Positions 8,330 to 17,436 are shown, counted from the stretch's first letter. The stretch is DNA of 64,000 nucleotides from CAJXSN01 sp947492235 (GCF_042492175.1 NZ_CP170453.1:2108001-2172000); one strand, 5' to 3'. Notes: a model not told the origin generated them from the sequence alone. A program made the numbers and translations.

Positions 8330-8413
8330 GCACCAGCCCGTCTCCCCCTCCCAGCCACCCGATACCGTATCGGAGAATGATCGGGTGGTTGGGAGGGGGA
8401 GACGGGCTGGTGC
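8330..8413. repeat. Long near-perfect inverted repeat, 34-base arms
   Basis: The arms at 8330-8363 and 8380-8413 are reverse complements at 33 of 34 positions. The exception is 8354/8389, which would be a G-U pair in plus-strand RNA. The 16-base loop contains half of a competing small hairpin (8359-8365 with 8367-8373). It lies between convergent genes, so it could be a bidirectional terminator, a small palindromic intergenic repeat or a cruciform-forming site. No T-run follows on either strand. Confidence 0.85.
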
Positions 8414-8416
8414 CGA

Positions 8417-8457
8417 GGTCGACACGGATGTGTCGGCCTAACTGACCGTCAGGTCAG
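8417..8457. repeat. Two further stem-loops before the MAPEG stop
   Basis: 8417-8425 pairs with 8430-8438 over 9 positions with one G-T pair and a 4-base loop. CTGACC (8442-8447) pairs with GGTCAG (8452-8457) and is followed by an A-run. On the minus strand the A-run becomes a T-run placed before the hairpin, so this is not a classic terminator for the leftward gene. Confidence 0.6.
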
Positions 8458-8463
8458 AAAAAA

Positions 8464-8862
8464 CTAAATCACCCGCATCGCCACCAGCGCAGCGAAAATG
8501 GCCAGCCCGAGCTGGACCAGCAGCGTGACGATTGTGCCGACCGTCCGGCCCCATGACAGGCCGCCGCCATCCATGCCGAAACCGTGGAGCACGCGGCCCA
8601 CGGCGTAGATCAACGCCACCCATGGCAGCCACAGGCCGCCCTTGGCCGTCAATTCGATGGCCGCGACCAGAATCAGGACGATGGGTGTGTTCTCGGCAAA
8701 GTTGAGTTGGGCGCGCATTCGCCGGGAGAGTGCCTCGTTTCCGCCATCGCCGACAGAGATGCTGTGCGCCCGGCGGATAGCCCCGATCCGGATGCTGAGC
8801 CAGATATTGGTGAGGGCGGCGGCTGCCACCAGAGCCAGTGTCGTCGGCAAGATAAAGCCCAT
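8464..8862 (-). CDS. MAPEG family membrane protein
   Basis: A product of 132 residues with four predicted transmembrane helices. It has the MAPEG hallmark SRRMRAQLNFAENTPIVL in the second quarter, close to the family RxxRAxxNxxE pattern. MAPEG proteins are integral-membrane, glutathione-related enzymes or relatives of MGST and leukotriene synthase. Bacterial members are poorly characterised. The open frame extends upstream to 9108, but the ATG at 8862 follows a good AGGGGAAA ribosome-binding site and begins directly with the first helix (MGFILPTTLALVAAAAL). It is convergent with the MBL-fold gene and divergent from rpmF. Confidence 0.88.
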   Translation of the reverse strand: MGFILPTTLALVAAAALTNIWLSIRIGAIRRAHSISVGDGGNEALSRRMRAQLNFAENTPIVLILVAAIELTAKGGLWLPWVALIYAVGRVLHGFGMDGGGLSWGRTVGTIVTLLVQLGLAIFAALVAMRVI

Positions 8863-9064
8863 CGGTATTTCCCCTTTGTTTCGTCCACGCCGCCTAGAGA
8901 CTACGCACAGTGGTTGCAACGCGCGGCAAACCTGCATATAGGCCGCGCCTTCGCCGCCAGATCGACGGTCCCGCCCTTGCGCTTCCCTTACCGGTTGTGC
9001 CCGTGCGAGCCTTCGCCTAGATACGGCCCCGCAACAGTTTGATAATTTTAGGAACGGTGCCACG

Positions 9065-9244
9065 ATGGCTGTCCCAAAAAGAAAAGTTTCCCCCCATCGC
9101 CGTGGCAATCGGCGCGCGCATGATTCGCTGAAGGTTGAGGCACATCACGAGTGCAACAATTGCGGCGAGCTGAAGCGTCCGCACAATCTTTGCCCGCATT
9201 GCGGTTTTTACAATGGCCGTGAAGTCATCGCGCCCAGCATGTAA
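9065..9244 (+). CDS. rpmF: 50S ribosomal protein L32
   Basis: A product of 59 residues, beginning MAVPKRKVSPHRRGNRRAHD, the canonical L32 start. The zinc-ribbon cysteines appear as CNNCGELKRPHNLCPHC, followed by the ending YNGREVIAPSM. L32 is a component of the large ribosomal subunit. AGGAAC lies upstream of the ATG. The gene heads the conserved rpmF-plsX-fabH arrangement, which links ribosome supply to lipid synthesis in many bacteria. The 202 bases upstream, shared with the divergent MAPEG gene, must contain the promoter, but I could not pick a convincing -35/-10 pair. Confidence 0.97.
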   Translation: MAVPKRKVSPHRRGNRRAHDSLKVEAHHECNNCGELKRPHNLCPHCGFYNGREVIAPSM

Positions 9245-9292
9245 TTAGTGTCTGCGATGCAGGCCTGGTATCACGGTTAATTGGAGAGTGTC

Positions 9293-10378
9293 ATGACCCT
9301 GCCGCGTATCGCCGTAGATGCGATGGGCGGCGATGAGGGCGTGCGCGTGATGATCGACGGCGCGGCAGAGGCCCGCCGTCGCCACGACAAGTTCCAGTTC
9401 CTGCTGGTCGGTGACAGCGCCCGGATCGAGGAAGCGTTGAAGGCGCATCCCAATCTGCGCTCGGCCAGCGAAATCCTTCACTGCGACGATGTGGTGGGCG
9501 GCGACGAGAAGCCGACCCAGGCCCTCCGCCGCGCCAAAACCACCAGCATGGGTCTGGCCGTCAATGCGGTAAAGCAGGGCGATGCCGGCGCCGCTGTCAG
9601 CGCCGGCAATACCGGCGCGCTGATGGCGATGAGCAAGCTGGCCCTGCGCACAATGCCGGGGATTGACCGCCCGGCGCTGGCAGGGGTCATGCCCACGCTC
9701 GAAGAAGACGACGTGGTCATGCTGGACCTCGGCGCGAATACCGAAGCCGATACCCGCAATCTGGTCCAGTTTGCCGTGATGGGCGCGGCCTATTCGCGCA
9801 TCCTGACGGGTCGTCAGAAGCCGCGCGTCCGCCTGCTGAATATCGGCACCGAGGATATCAAGGGCACCGACGCGCTGCGCGATGCCGCTACCCAGCTGCA
9901 GGATGCGAGCGCACTCGATATGAGCTTCGACGGCTTTATCGAGAGCGACAAGATCAACCGCGGCGAAGTGGATGTGGTGGTGACCGACGGGTTCTCCGGC
10001 AATATTGCGTTGAAGGCCATCGAAGGCGCTGCGCGCTTCGTTACCGACTTGCTGAAGAGTGCATTCACAAGCTCTCTGCGCTCGAAGATCGGGTTTCTGG
10101 TCTCGCGCCCGGCGACCGAATTGCTCCGCCATCATCTCGACCCGAACCAGCACAACGGCGCGGTTTTCCTCGGCCTGAACGGTGTGGTGGTGAAAAGCCA
10201 TGGCAGCGCTTCGGCTGACGGGGTGGCCAATGCGGTCGCTGTCGCGGCGCGGCTGTTGGAGAACAAGCTGACCGAGCGGATCTCGCATGATCTGGGCGAG
10301 CTCGATGCGCGCATGTGGGCCGGAACGGCACCCGCCCAGCCGGAAGCCGATCCCGTTTCGGGCGAAAGCACTTCATGA
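9293..10378 (+). CDS. plsX: Phosphate acyltransferase PlsX
   Basis: A product of 361 residues that converts acyl-ACP to acyl-phosphate, the acyl donor for PlsY in phospholipid synthesis. It is a peripheral membrane protein. The start RIAVDAMGGDEG is diagnostic, as are the internal VSAGNTGALMA, MLDLGANTEADTRNLVQFA and VVVTDGFSGNIALK segments. A TTG further upstream is in frame, but the ATG at 9293 follows GGAGAG and gives the usual start. It overlaps fabH by four bases (ATGA), indicating translational coupling. Confidence 0.97.
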   Translation: MTLPRIAVDAMGGDEGVRVMIDGAAEARRRHDKFQFLLVGDSARIEEALKAHPNLRSASEILHCDDVVGGDEKPTQALRRAKTTSMGLAVNAVKQGDAGAAVSAGNTGALMAMSKLALRTMPGIDRPALAGVMPTLEEDDVVMLDLGANTEADTRNLVQFAVMGAAYSRILTGRQKPRVRLLNIGTEDIKGTDALRDAATQLQDASALDMSFDGFIESDKINRGEVDVVVTDGFSGNIALKAIEGAARFVTDLLKSAFTSSLRSKIGFLVSRPATELLRHHLDPNQHNGAVFLGLNGVVVKSHGSASADGVANAVAVAARLLENKLTERISHDLGELDARMWAGTAPAQPEADPVSGESTS

Positions 10379-11340
10379 TCCGCTCCGTGTTTCGCGGCAG
10401 CGGCTCCGCGCTTCCGGTACGGGTCGTCCCGAATGCGAAGCTGGCGGAAACCGTCGACACGAGTGACGAATGGATCGTCGAGCGTACCGGCATTCGCCAG
10501 CGCTATATCGCGGGGGAGGGGGAGACCACCGCCAGCCTCGCGATAGAAGCCTCGCGTGCGGCTCTGGCCGATGCCGGAATGGACGCGGCCGAGATCGATC
10601 TGATCATCCTGGCCACGGCCACACCCGACAACACATTCCCCGCCACCGCGACGAAAGTGCAAGCGGCACTCGGTTGCACCGGCGGTATCGCTTTCGATGT
10701 GCAGGCGGTGTGCTCGGGGTTTCTCTATGCGCTGGCCACAGCCGATTCGCTGCTCAAGACCGGCATGGCGACGCGCGCTCTGGTGATCGGGGCGGAAACT
10801 TTTAGCCGCATTCTCGACTGGGAAGACCGGACCACCTGCGTGCTGTTCGGGGACGGGGCCGGGGCCATGGTGCTGGAGGCCGAGGAGGGCGAGGAAAGCG
10901 ACCGGGGCCTCATCACCTCGCGCCTGCATGCCGACGGTGCCCAGCACGATTTGCTCTATGTCGATGGCGGGCCCTCGACCACGCAGACGGTCGGCCATCT
11001 GCGCATGAGGGGGCCCGAGGTGTTCCGCCATGCGGTGGTCAATCTGGCCAGTGTCCTGCGCGAAGTGATTGAAGATGCAGGCATTTCGGCAGAAGATATC
11101 GACTGGGTCGTGCCTCATCAGGCCAATGCCCGCATTCTGGACGCAACCGCGCGCAAGCTGGGATTGCCAGCGGAAAAGGTCATCGTAACGGTCGACAGCC
11201 ACGCCAATACATCAGCCGCCTCTGTGCCTCTGGCGTTCGATACGGCGCGGCGCGACGGGCGGATTCAGGACGGTTCGCTGGTCATGTTCGAAGCGATGGG
11301 CGGCGGCTTTACCTGGGGTGCCAGCCTGATGCGGTTGTGA
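10375..11340 (+). CDS. fabH: 3-oxoacyl-[ACP] synthase III
   Basis: A product of 321 residues that starts fatty-acid elongation by condensing acetyl-CoA with malonyl-ACP. The catalytic triad is visible: Cys in VQAVCSGFLYAL, His in VVPHQANARI and Asn in DSHANTSAASVP. TSDEWIVERTGIRQR is the typical N-terminal motif, and MFEAMGGGFTWGAS the C-terminal one. The frame is open upstream to 10315 inside plsX, but the ATG overlapping the plsX stop starts at the expected MIRSVFRGSG. It lies in the rpmF-plsX-fabH-ihfA-merR unit. Confidence 0.97.
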   Translation: MIRSVFRGSGSALPVRVVPNAKLAETVDTSDEWIVERTGIRQRYIAGEGETTASLAIEASRAALADAGMDAAEIDLIILATATPDNTFPATATKVQAALGCTGGIAFDVQAVCSGFLYALATADSLLKTGMATRALVIGAETFSRILDWEDRTTCVLFGDGAGAMVLEAEEGEESDRGLITSRLHADGAQHDLLYVDGGPSTTQTVGHLRMRGPEVFRHAVVNLASVLREVIEDAGISAEDIDWVVPHQANARILDATARKLGLPAEKVIVTVDSHANTSAASVPLAFDTARRDGRIQDGSLVMFEAMGGGFTWGASLMRL

Positions 11341-11468
11341 CCCTATCCCCGGCGCGCTTGCTTTTTCCAGCGGCGTAACCGCGGCGGCATTGCGTCGAAA
11401 CACAGAAAAGGTTAGGTTTTTTGGCACTGCAACACATTCGGGTCGCACCGGTGTGATAGGAGATTGGC

Positions 11469-11768
11469 ATGGCGCGTTCGGTGGGAACTTTGACCCGTGC
11501 GGATTTGGCGGAAACGATTAACCGCAAGATGGGCTTCAGCCGTGCTGAATCGCTCGATCTGGTCGAGTCGATTCTGGAGCATATGTGCTCGGCCATGAAA
11601 GATGGCCAGAACGTCAAGATTTCAGGGTTTGGCAGCTTCATTCTGCGTGACAAGAAAGAGCGGATCGGCCGCAACCCCAAGACCGGGGTAGAAGTGCCGA
11701 TTACGCCAAGGCGGGTGATGACCTTCCGCGCAAGCCAGCTGCTGAAGGAACGCATAGCGAGGGGATAA
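11469..11768 (+). CDS. ihfA: Integration host factor alpha subunit
   Basis: A product of 99 residues of the HU/IHF DNA-bending family. TRADLAETINRKMGFSRAES is the helical dimerisation start, VKISGFGSFILRDKKERIGRNPKTG the family signature and flexible arm, and RRVMTFRASQLLKE the C-terminus. An alpha-subunit assignment is favoured because the following gene is a MerR-type regulator, the arrangement usual for ihfA in proteobacteria. AGGAGA precedes the ATG. It lies about 130 bases after fabH and may have its own promoter there. Confidence 0.94.
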   Translation: MARSVGTLTRADLAETINRKMGFSRAESLDLVESILEHMCSAMKDGQNVKISGFGSFILRDKKERIGRNPKTGVEVPITPRRVMTFRASQLLKERIARG

Positions 11769-11772
11769 TGTG

Positions 11773-12345
11773 ATGGCGGCGCAATTCGGTGACGGTAAGG
11801 ATGCGGGGGCTCTCCGCACGATTGGCGAAGTCGGGAATGCGCTGGATATCAAACCCCATGTGCTGCGGTATTGGGAAGAGCAATTCCCCATGCTTGAACC
11901 GCTGAAACGCAGTGGCAATCGCCGCTATTACCGCCCCGAAGATGTCGCGCTGATCGAAACGATCAACCGCCTCGTCAATGTGGAAGGCTACACCATCAAG
12001 GGCGCGCGCGCGGCAATCGAAGAAGGACGGGCAGAATTGGCGGAAGTTTCGGACAGAGAGGGCACCGGAGAGCCTGAGGTTCAGGACGAGGTTCTCGCCG
12101 AGCATGATTCCGAAACTGTGGCCGAGCCTGAGGACACGATAGAAGAAGCGGCATTGCCGGAGGCCATCTCGCCTTCTGCCGAGACCGAGCCTGCTCCGGT
12201 GCCGGATACCCCGCTGGAATTTTCCGAAGGGGCTATCGAACGCGCGCCACGTTCTGCCGCCGCCAATACAGACACGCGGGTATCGGAGGTTGTTGCCGAA
12301 TTGCGCGATATCCGTGCGCGGCTGGAAGCGGCCATCGCGGCATGA
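11773..12345 (+). CDS. MerR-family transcriptional regulator
   Basis: A product of 190 residues. The winged helix-turn-helix is at residues about 14-80 (TIGEVGNALDIKPHVLRYWEEQFPML, then RYYRPEDVALIETINRLV and GYTIKGARAAI). Alphaproteobacterial proteins of this type next to ihfA are often annotated MerR/CarA-like with no known ligand. The C-terminal half is acidic and low in structure (many Glu, Pro and Ala), with no cysteine metal site, and ends in a short helix VVAELRDIRARLEAAI. The start at 11773 is four bases after the ihfA stop; GTG at 11770 is an alternative. Its target and ligand are unknown. It is convergent with smc. Confidence 0.9.
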   Translation: MAAQFGDGKDAGALRTIGEVGNALDIKPHVLRYWEEQFPMLEPLKRSGNRRYYRPEDVALIETINRLVNVEGYTIKGARAAIEEGRAELAEVSDREGTGEPEVQDEVLAEHDSETVAEPEDTIEEAALPEAISPSAETEPAPVPDTPLEFSEGAIERAPRSAAANTDTRVSEVVAELRDIRARLEAAIAA

Positions 12346-12377
12346 TCGCGGTGTAGCTATCGTCCGGAAAGGCGGCG

Positions 12378-15300
12378 CTATTCCGCCGCCATCAACTCTG
12401 CTTCGCCCAGATTGACGCTCACCAGACGGCTCACGCCTTGCTCCACCATCGTCACGCCGAACAGCCGGTGCATGCGGCTCATAGTCACGGCATTGTGCGT
12501 CACAATCAGATAGCGGGTGTCTGTCTCGCGGACCATCGCGTCGAGCAGGTCGCAGAAGCGGTCGATATTCGCATCGTCCAGCGGCGCGTCGACCTCGTCC
12601 AGCACGCAGATGGGGGCGGGGTTGGTCAGGAACAGCGCAAAGATCAGCGCGATGGCGGTCAGGGCCTGCTCGCCGCCCGATAGCAGAGTGAGCGATTGCA
12701 ATTTCTTGCCCGGTGGCTGGGCGTAAATCTCGAGGCCAGCCTCCAGCGGATCATCGCTGTCGATCAGCGCCAGATGCGCGCGCCCGCCTTCGAACAGCTT
12801 GGTGAAGAGACGGCGGAAATGGGTGTCGACCTGCTCGAAGGCCGTGCGCAGCCGCTCGCGGCCCTCGCGGTTGAGGCTCCCGATGCTGCCGCGCAGGCGA
12901 TTGACCGCTTCGGCCAGTTCTTCCTGCTCGGCAGCATTTGCGCCGTGCTCGCTTTCGATCCGCTCCAGCTCCTCCGCAGCGACCAGATTGACCGGGCCGA
13001 TCCGCTCGCGGCTGGCGGAGAGGCGATCCATTTCCTCGCCTTCGCGTTCCTGCGGGCCGACTTCCTCGGTGTTAAAGCCAAGCTTGTCCGAAAGCAGCGG
13101 CGGAGGGCAGCCAAAACGCTCGCCCGATTGCCGCGCCATATCGCTGCGGCGGCTTTCCTCGTTCTCCGCCCGTGCGGCAAGTCCGGCGCGGGTTTCGCGG
13201 GCGGTGGCGAGCGCTTCGCCAGCTTCGGCAATGGCGGCGTCGGCGGATTGGGCCGCTTCCTCGGCGGTGGCGACTACGCCTTCCGCCTCGGCCAGCGCTT
13301 CGGCGAGGCGTGCGCGGACCGCATCGCCCTGCTCGATTTCGCGCATCAGCCCCTCGGGCTTGGCCGCGATGACGGCGCGTTCCTGCGCCACTTCTTCGAA
13401 GCGCTGTTCCATGCCGGACAGGCGCTGCGCCGCCTCTCCCGAACGCGCCTGCCAATTGGCCATGTCGCTGCGCTGGGCGGAAACCCGCTCGCGTGCGACG
13501 GCCAGGCCCTGATCATGTGCGGCGAGTTCAGCAGTGGCGGCCTGCATGGCCGACCGGGCGGCTTCGTTTTTGGCCTGCGCGGCTTCCAGCCTGGCGCGGC
13601 CAGTGGCGGGATCGGGCAGGGCGGTTTGTGCGGCCTTGGCGGCGGTGAGTTCACTCTCCGCTTGCTCGCGCTGCTCGGCCAGATCGGTTGCCGCGCTCTC
13701 CAGCTCGGCAAGCCGCGAAGCCATTCGCTCGCGCGCGGCTTCGGCCTGATCGAGAGCGCGAAAGGCCTGCCGTTCCGCCTCCGCAGCCTGCCCGACTCCG
13801 CGTTCCGAAGCGATCAGCGATTGTTGCAAGGTTGCGAGCTCGCTTTGCGCCGAGGCCTGCCTAGCCTGCGCTGTATCGCGCGCGGCTCGCAAGGCGGGGA
13901 GTTCAGCTTCTAATGCAGCCAGCCGGTTTGCCGCCTCCATCCGGGCCGCTTCGGCGGACCCTTGCCCGCGCGCGACCAGCCCGTCCCAGCGGCGCAGAGC
14001 CCCAGCATTTGTCACCAGCCACTCGCCAGGGGCAAGGTCGCGCCCGTCATCGGCCTCCACCACATGGACCAGCGCCAGCCGCGCGGCGAGCTGTCGCGGG
14101 CAATCGGTGACGTGTCTGGCGAGCGAATCCGCAACCTGTGCAGGCGCGCCGCTGCCGGTCCAGAACCGCCCTTCCGGATCGCCTTCGGGCCGGCCCAGCG
14201 GCGCCTTCGCATCGCGGCCCAGCACAGCGGCGAGCGCGCGTTCATAGCCTGGAGCCACGCGCACCTTGTCCAGCGCGGCAGGAAGCCCGGTGCGGCCCTT
14301 CGCCTGTTTCTCGCGCGCGGCCCGGTCGCGCTCCAGCGCCTGATATTCGCGCTCTATCCCCGCCAGATCGGCCTGCGCGGCGGACAGGGCATTGGCCGCC
14401 TCGTCCCGCGCGTTCTGCAGCGTCTCCTTGCGCTCGCGATCCACTTCCAGTGCAGCGCGGAGACGCTCCAGTTCGGCGGTCGCGGTCTCCGAAGCCTCGC
14501 GCGCCGCAGCCACTGCAGCTTCGGGGTCGTCGCCATCGGCGAGGGCAGCGCGCATCTCAGCCTGCCGCTGGCTTTCCTGCGCCACGCGCGCCAGCCGCGC
14601 TTTGGCCTGTTCGATGGCCGCCGCGGCCACCCGCCATTCGGCCTCGACCCCGGCATGGTCCGCCGTCGCCTTGGCCAGCGCCAGTTCGCCTGCCCGCCCG
14701 GCACGCTCGGTGTCGTCAAGCTTGGCGGCGAGGGCGGGGCGTCGTGCTTCATCATCGGCCAGCGCTTTCTCGCCCGCACCCAGCTCTTTCTCCAATCGCG
14801 CCAGAGCTTCGGCAGCATCGCGGGTCAGACGGTCGGCCTCGCCGCGATCTTCCTCCAGCCGTTCGCGCTGGCGATCGAGATCGGCGAGCCGCTGCTCGGC
14901 GGCTTCCAATTGTGTGGTCAGGGCCGCCATCCGATGGCCGTGGGCTGTGGCATCGTCGCGCCGGTCGGCCAGTTCGTCGCGCGCTTCGGCCAACGCCTCT
15001 GCCGCCGCACGCTGGTCCTTCTGCGCTGCGTCTGCCGCCGTTTTGAGCGCGGCAACCTGCGCGTCCGCTTCGCGTGCCTGAGCGGTAGCTGCCTCCGCCG
15101 CCGCAGCCGCATCGCGCCAGCGCGCAAACAGCACGCGGCCTTCCGCCACGGCGATCTGGTCTGACAGCTTTTTGTAGCGCTCCGCCTGTTTCGCCTGACG
15201 GCGCAGGCTGGCGATCTGGGTGTCGAGACCCGCCATCAGGTCTTCCAGCCGCGCGAGATTCGCCTCGGTCTGGCGCAATTTGCTTTCGGCATCGCGGCGC

Positions 15301-15800
15301 CGGACATGCAGCCCGGCGATGCCCGCTGCTTCCTCCAGCATCTGGCGGCGCTGGGCAGGCTTGGCCGCGATAACCTGCGCGATCTTGCCCTGGCTCACCA
15401 GAGCAGGCGAATGCGCGCCAGTAGCGGCATCGGCAAAGGTCAGCGCGACGTCCTTCGCCCGCACATCGTGGCCATTGACGCGGTAGGCGCTGCCTGCGCC
15501 GCGCTCTATCCGGCGGGTGACATCCAGTTCCTCGCCATCATCGTCCAGCGCATTGAGGACGACTTCGGCAAAATCGCGCTGGGGCCGCGTTTCGGTCCCG
15601 GCGAAGATGACATCTTCCATCCCGCCGCTGCGCATGGACTTGGGCGAGTTTTCGCCCATGACCCAGCGGATTGCCTCCAGCAGGTTGGATTTTCCGCAAC
15701 CATTGGGGCCGACAACGCCGGTCAGTCCGGGCTCGACACGCAATTCGGCAGGCTCGACAAAGCTCTTGAAACCACTGAGCTTGAGCCTGCGTATCTGCAT
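12378..15800 (-). CDS. smc: Chromosome segregation protein SMC
   Basis: A product of 1140 residues, the ATPase core of the condensin complex with ScpA and ScpB. Walker A is GPNGCGKSN at residues 31-39. After two long coiled coils very rich in Ala, Glu, Arg and Gln, a hinge lies near residues 480-620 (GLPAALDKVRVAPGYERAL to about GALRRWDGLV). The C-terminal head has the ABC signature LLSGGEQALTAIAL and Walker B PICVLDEVDAPLDDAN. The length is normal for the family. It is the last gene of a leftward unit with dciA and two DsbA-like genes. A 7-bp GC stem with a 6-base loop (12371-12390) overlaps its stop and may help end transcription from both sides. Confidence 0.97.
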   Translation of the reverse strand: MQIRRLKLSGFKSFVEPAELRVEPGLTGVVGPNGCGKSNLLEAIRWVMGENSPKSMRSGGMEDVIFAGTETRPQRDFAEVVLNALDDDGEELDVTRRIERGAGSAYRVNGHDVRAKDVALTFADAATGAHSPALVSQGKIAQVIAAKPAQRRQMLEEAAGIAGLHVRRRDAESKLRQTEANLARLEDLMAGLDTQIASLRRQAKQAERYKKLSDQIAVAEGRVLFARWRDAAAAAEAATAQAREADAQVAALKTAADAAQKDQRAAAEALAEARDELADRRDDATAHGHRMAALTTQLEAAEQRLADLDRQRERLEEDRGEADRLTRDAAEALARLEKELGAGEKALADDEARRPALAAKLDDTERAGRAGELALAKATADHAGVEAEWRVAAAAIEQAKARLARVAQESQRQAEMRAALADGDDPEAAVAAAREASETATAELERLRAALEVDRERKETLQNARDEAANALSAAQADLAGIEREYQALERDRAAREKQAKGRTGLPAALDKVRVAPGYERALAAVLGRDAKAPLGRPEGDPEGRFWTGSGAPAQVADSLARHVTDCPRQLAARLALVHVVEADDGRDLAPGEWLVTNAGALRRWDGLVARGQGSAEAARMEAANRLAALEAELPALRAARDTAQARQASAQSELATLQQSLIASERGVGQAAEAERQAFRALDQAEAARERMASRLAELESAATDLAEQREQAESELTAAKAAQTALPDPATGRARLEAAQAKNEAARSAMQAATAELAAHDQGLAVARERVSAQRSDMANWQARSGEAAQRLSGMEQRFEEVAQERAVIAAKPEGLMREIEQGDAVRARLAEALAEAEGVVATAEEAAQSADAAIAEAGEALATARETRAGLAARAENEESRRSDMARQSGERFGCPPPLLSDKLGFNTEEVGPQEREGEEMDRLSASRERIGPVNLVAAEELERIESEHGANAAEQEELAEAVNRLRGSIGSLNREGRERLRTAFEQVDTHFRRLFTKLFEGGRAHLALIDSDDPLEAGLEIYAQPPGKKLQSLTLLSGGEQALTAIALIFALFLTNPAPICVLDEVDAPLDDANIDRFCDLLDAMVRETDTRYLIVTHNAVTMSRMHRLFGVTMVEQGVSRLVSVNLGEAELMAAE

Positions 15801-15809
15801 CGGCGTATC

Positions 15810-16562
15810 TTAGCGGGCCCCGGCTTCTTGCAAGGCGACTTCCAGCTGGTCCCAATTCTTGGCATCAAGCTGACGGCCATTGATGAAGAACGTCGGCGTG
15901 CCGGCGACATCCAGCTCTGCCGATTGGGCGTTGGAGCGTTCGGCAATTGCGGTCACGCTGCCGCTATCGGCCAGACACTGGCGCGCCTGATCCCGGCTGA
16001 GCCCGCGTGCGGCGAAGAAATCAAGCAAGCCGGTGGCCTCTGCCACAGCGACAAAACGCTCGTTCTCCGGTCGCGCCATGGCGGCTTCCATAGCCTGGCC
16101 GCCCTGCTGCGCGGTGCCCATCACTTCATCGAAGTTCAGCCACACCTGTTCGGACAGCGGGTGGAAGCTTTCGGGGCTGCCGCAGCGGACCAACGCCGCC
16201 ATCGTCAGGTCGATCCCGTTGTGGATCTGGTTGCGCAGTTCGTAAGAGACGCGGCCCGTATCGACATATTCGGTCTTGATCTCTTCCGCTGCCGTCTGCG
16301 TAAAATTGGCGCAGGCGCCGCAAGTGAGCGAGGCATATTCCATCAGCTTGATCGGAGCATCCGGGTTGCCGACCAGATAGCCGTCAGCCTCTGTCACCTG
16401 AACCATCTCGCTCCAGCTCTGGCCTTCCGGCGCGGCGATGTTCGCAATCGGCTCGCTGGAAACCACAGCTGCATCGTCGGCGCTGTCGCCACATGCTGCC
16501 AGAGCCAGCGCGAGCGGAAGGGCGAGAGCGGGGCCGAAACGGCGTGCAGATTTGGAAAACAT
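15810..16562 (-). CDS. DsbA-family thiol oxidoreductase, lipoprotein
   Basis: A product of 250 residues. It has a lipoprotein signal with lipobox LAAC (Cys24), then a thioredoxin fold with redox motif CGAC (Cys81, Cys84) in YASLTCGACANF and a cis-proline loop VAGTPTFFING near the C-terminus. An inserted helical domain lies between them, as in DsbA. It likely acts in the periplasm on disulfide formation or isomerisation, anchored in a membrane. Its stop is 9 bases before the smc ATG, and an upstream paralog is oriented the same way. Whether it serves the cytosolic SMC in any way is doubtful. Co-location with dciA and smc seems to be a conserved sphingomonad arrangement, from memory. Confidence 0.92.
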   Translation of the reverse strand: MFSKSARRFGPALALPLALALAACGDSADDAAVVSSEPIANIAAPEGQSWSEMVQVTEADGYLVGNPDAPIKLMEYASLTCGACANFTQTAAEEIKTEYVDTGRVSYELRNQIHNGIDLTMAALVRCGSPESFHPLSEQVWLNFDEVMGTAQQGGQAMEAAMARPENERFVAVAEATGLLDFFAARGLSRDQARQCLADSGSVTAIAERSNAQSAELDVAGTPTFFINGRQLDAKNWDQLEVALQEAGAR

Positions 16563-16686
16563 CGAAGGAACCTCTTGGTCTGTCAGATCAGGCTAAACCA
16601 GTGCAGCGGCGCTGGGGATGGGGCGGGGCGGTGTTTCCACAGCCGTAAATGCAATTGCGATGTGGGATTACCTGCGCGCGGAATGC

Positions 16687-17436
16687 TCAATCAAGCGAAA
16701 ATGCGCTGTCGCCAACGGTGCTTTCGGCATCGAGGCCAGCATTGGCTGCGTCATGCGCGTTGAGACCCGCCTGAATCTGCGGCTGCAGGCTTTCCCAGCT
16801 ATGCGTCGCATCAAGCAGCTTTCCGTCGATGGCGAAGCTGGGCGTGCCGCGAATGCCATAGGTTTCCGCATCGGCCATGGTCGCGCCGATCAGAGTGTCC
16901 ATCATCTGGGTATCGGCGAGGCATTGGTCGAGCGTTGGGCGATCATAGCCGCGCTGTTCGAATATTTCGTAGAACCCCAGATCACTGGCGATGGCGCGCA
17001 TCCGGCCCGGAATCGGCCCGGTGGCCCAGCGCTGCTGCTGGCTCTGCGTGGCGCTTCCGGCCTTTTCCAGCCAGTCATCCTGCGCGAACATGATCGCCGC
17101 ATGATTGCCGAGGAATTTCTCTTTCGGTCCGCACCATGCCGCCAGTGTGGCGGTCAGGTCGATGGGATTGCGAATGACATGGCGGATTTCGACTCTGGTC
17201 TTGCCCGGGCCGACATAGGCCAGCTTCATCACCTCGCCGCCGGTGCGCGCGAAATTGCCGCAATGGGAGCAGGTGTAGCTGCTGAAATCCGCCACGGTCA
17301 GCGCGGCGTCGGGGCTGCCCACTGTATGAAACGCCGCTCCGCGCTCGATCTGCGTGATCCAGTTCTTGCCCGCACCCACAATCGCGATGGCCGAGATTGC
17401 CAGCAGGGAAGCGCCGAGTTTGCGCGAAATTTTCAT
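16687..17436 (-). CDS. DsbA-family thiol oxidoreductase
   Basis: A product of 249 residues. An N-terminal signal or anchor (LGASLLAISAIAIVGAG) is followed by a thioredoxin fold with CSHC (Cys56, Cys59) in FSSYTCSHCGNFA and a cis-proline loop GIRGTPSFAIDGK. The CxHC dipeptide is closer to classical DsbA (CPHC) than the neighbour's CGAC, which hints that the two differ in redox potential. It is diverged from the downstream paralog and has no lipobox. Its ATG overlaps the dciA stop by four bases, so the two are translationally coupled. 124 bases separate it from the next gene, with no feature I could recognise. Confidence 0.92.
   Translation of the reverse strand: MKISRKLGASLLAISAIAIVGAGKNWITQIERGAAFHTVGSPDAALTVADFSSYTCSHCGNFARTGGEVMKLAYVGPGKTRVEIRHVIRNPIDLTATLAAWCGPKEKFLGNHAAIMFAQDDWLEKAGSATQSQQQRWATGPIPGRMRAIASDLGFYEIFEQRGYDRPTLDQCLADTQMMDTLIGATMADAETYGIRGTPSFAIDGKLLDATHSWESLQPQIQAGLNAHDAANAGLDAESTVGDSAFSLD

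Noticed and set aside
12371..12390. Intrinsic terminator between merR and smc
   Set aside because: A 7-bp GC stem exists, but it overlaps the smc stop codon and has no T-run on either strand, so I did not list it as a terminator.
12696..15164. Long plus-strand open frames of about 400 residues (12696-13913 and 13962-15164)
   Set aside because: They lie antisense to smc, whose Walker A, signature and Walker B motifs are intact. High GC with few stop codons opens antisense frames, and these translations show no domain pattern.
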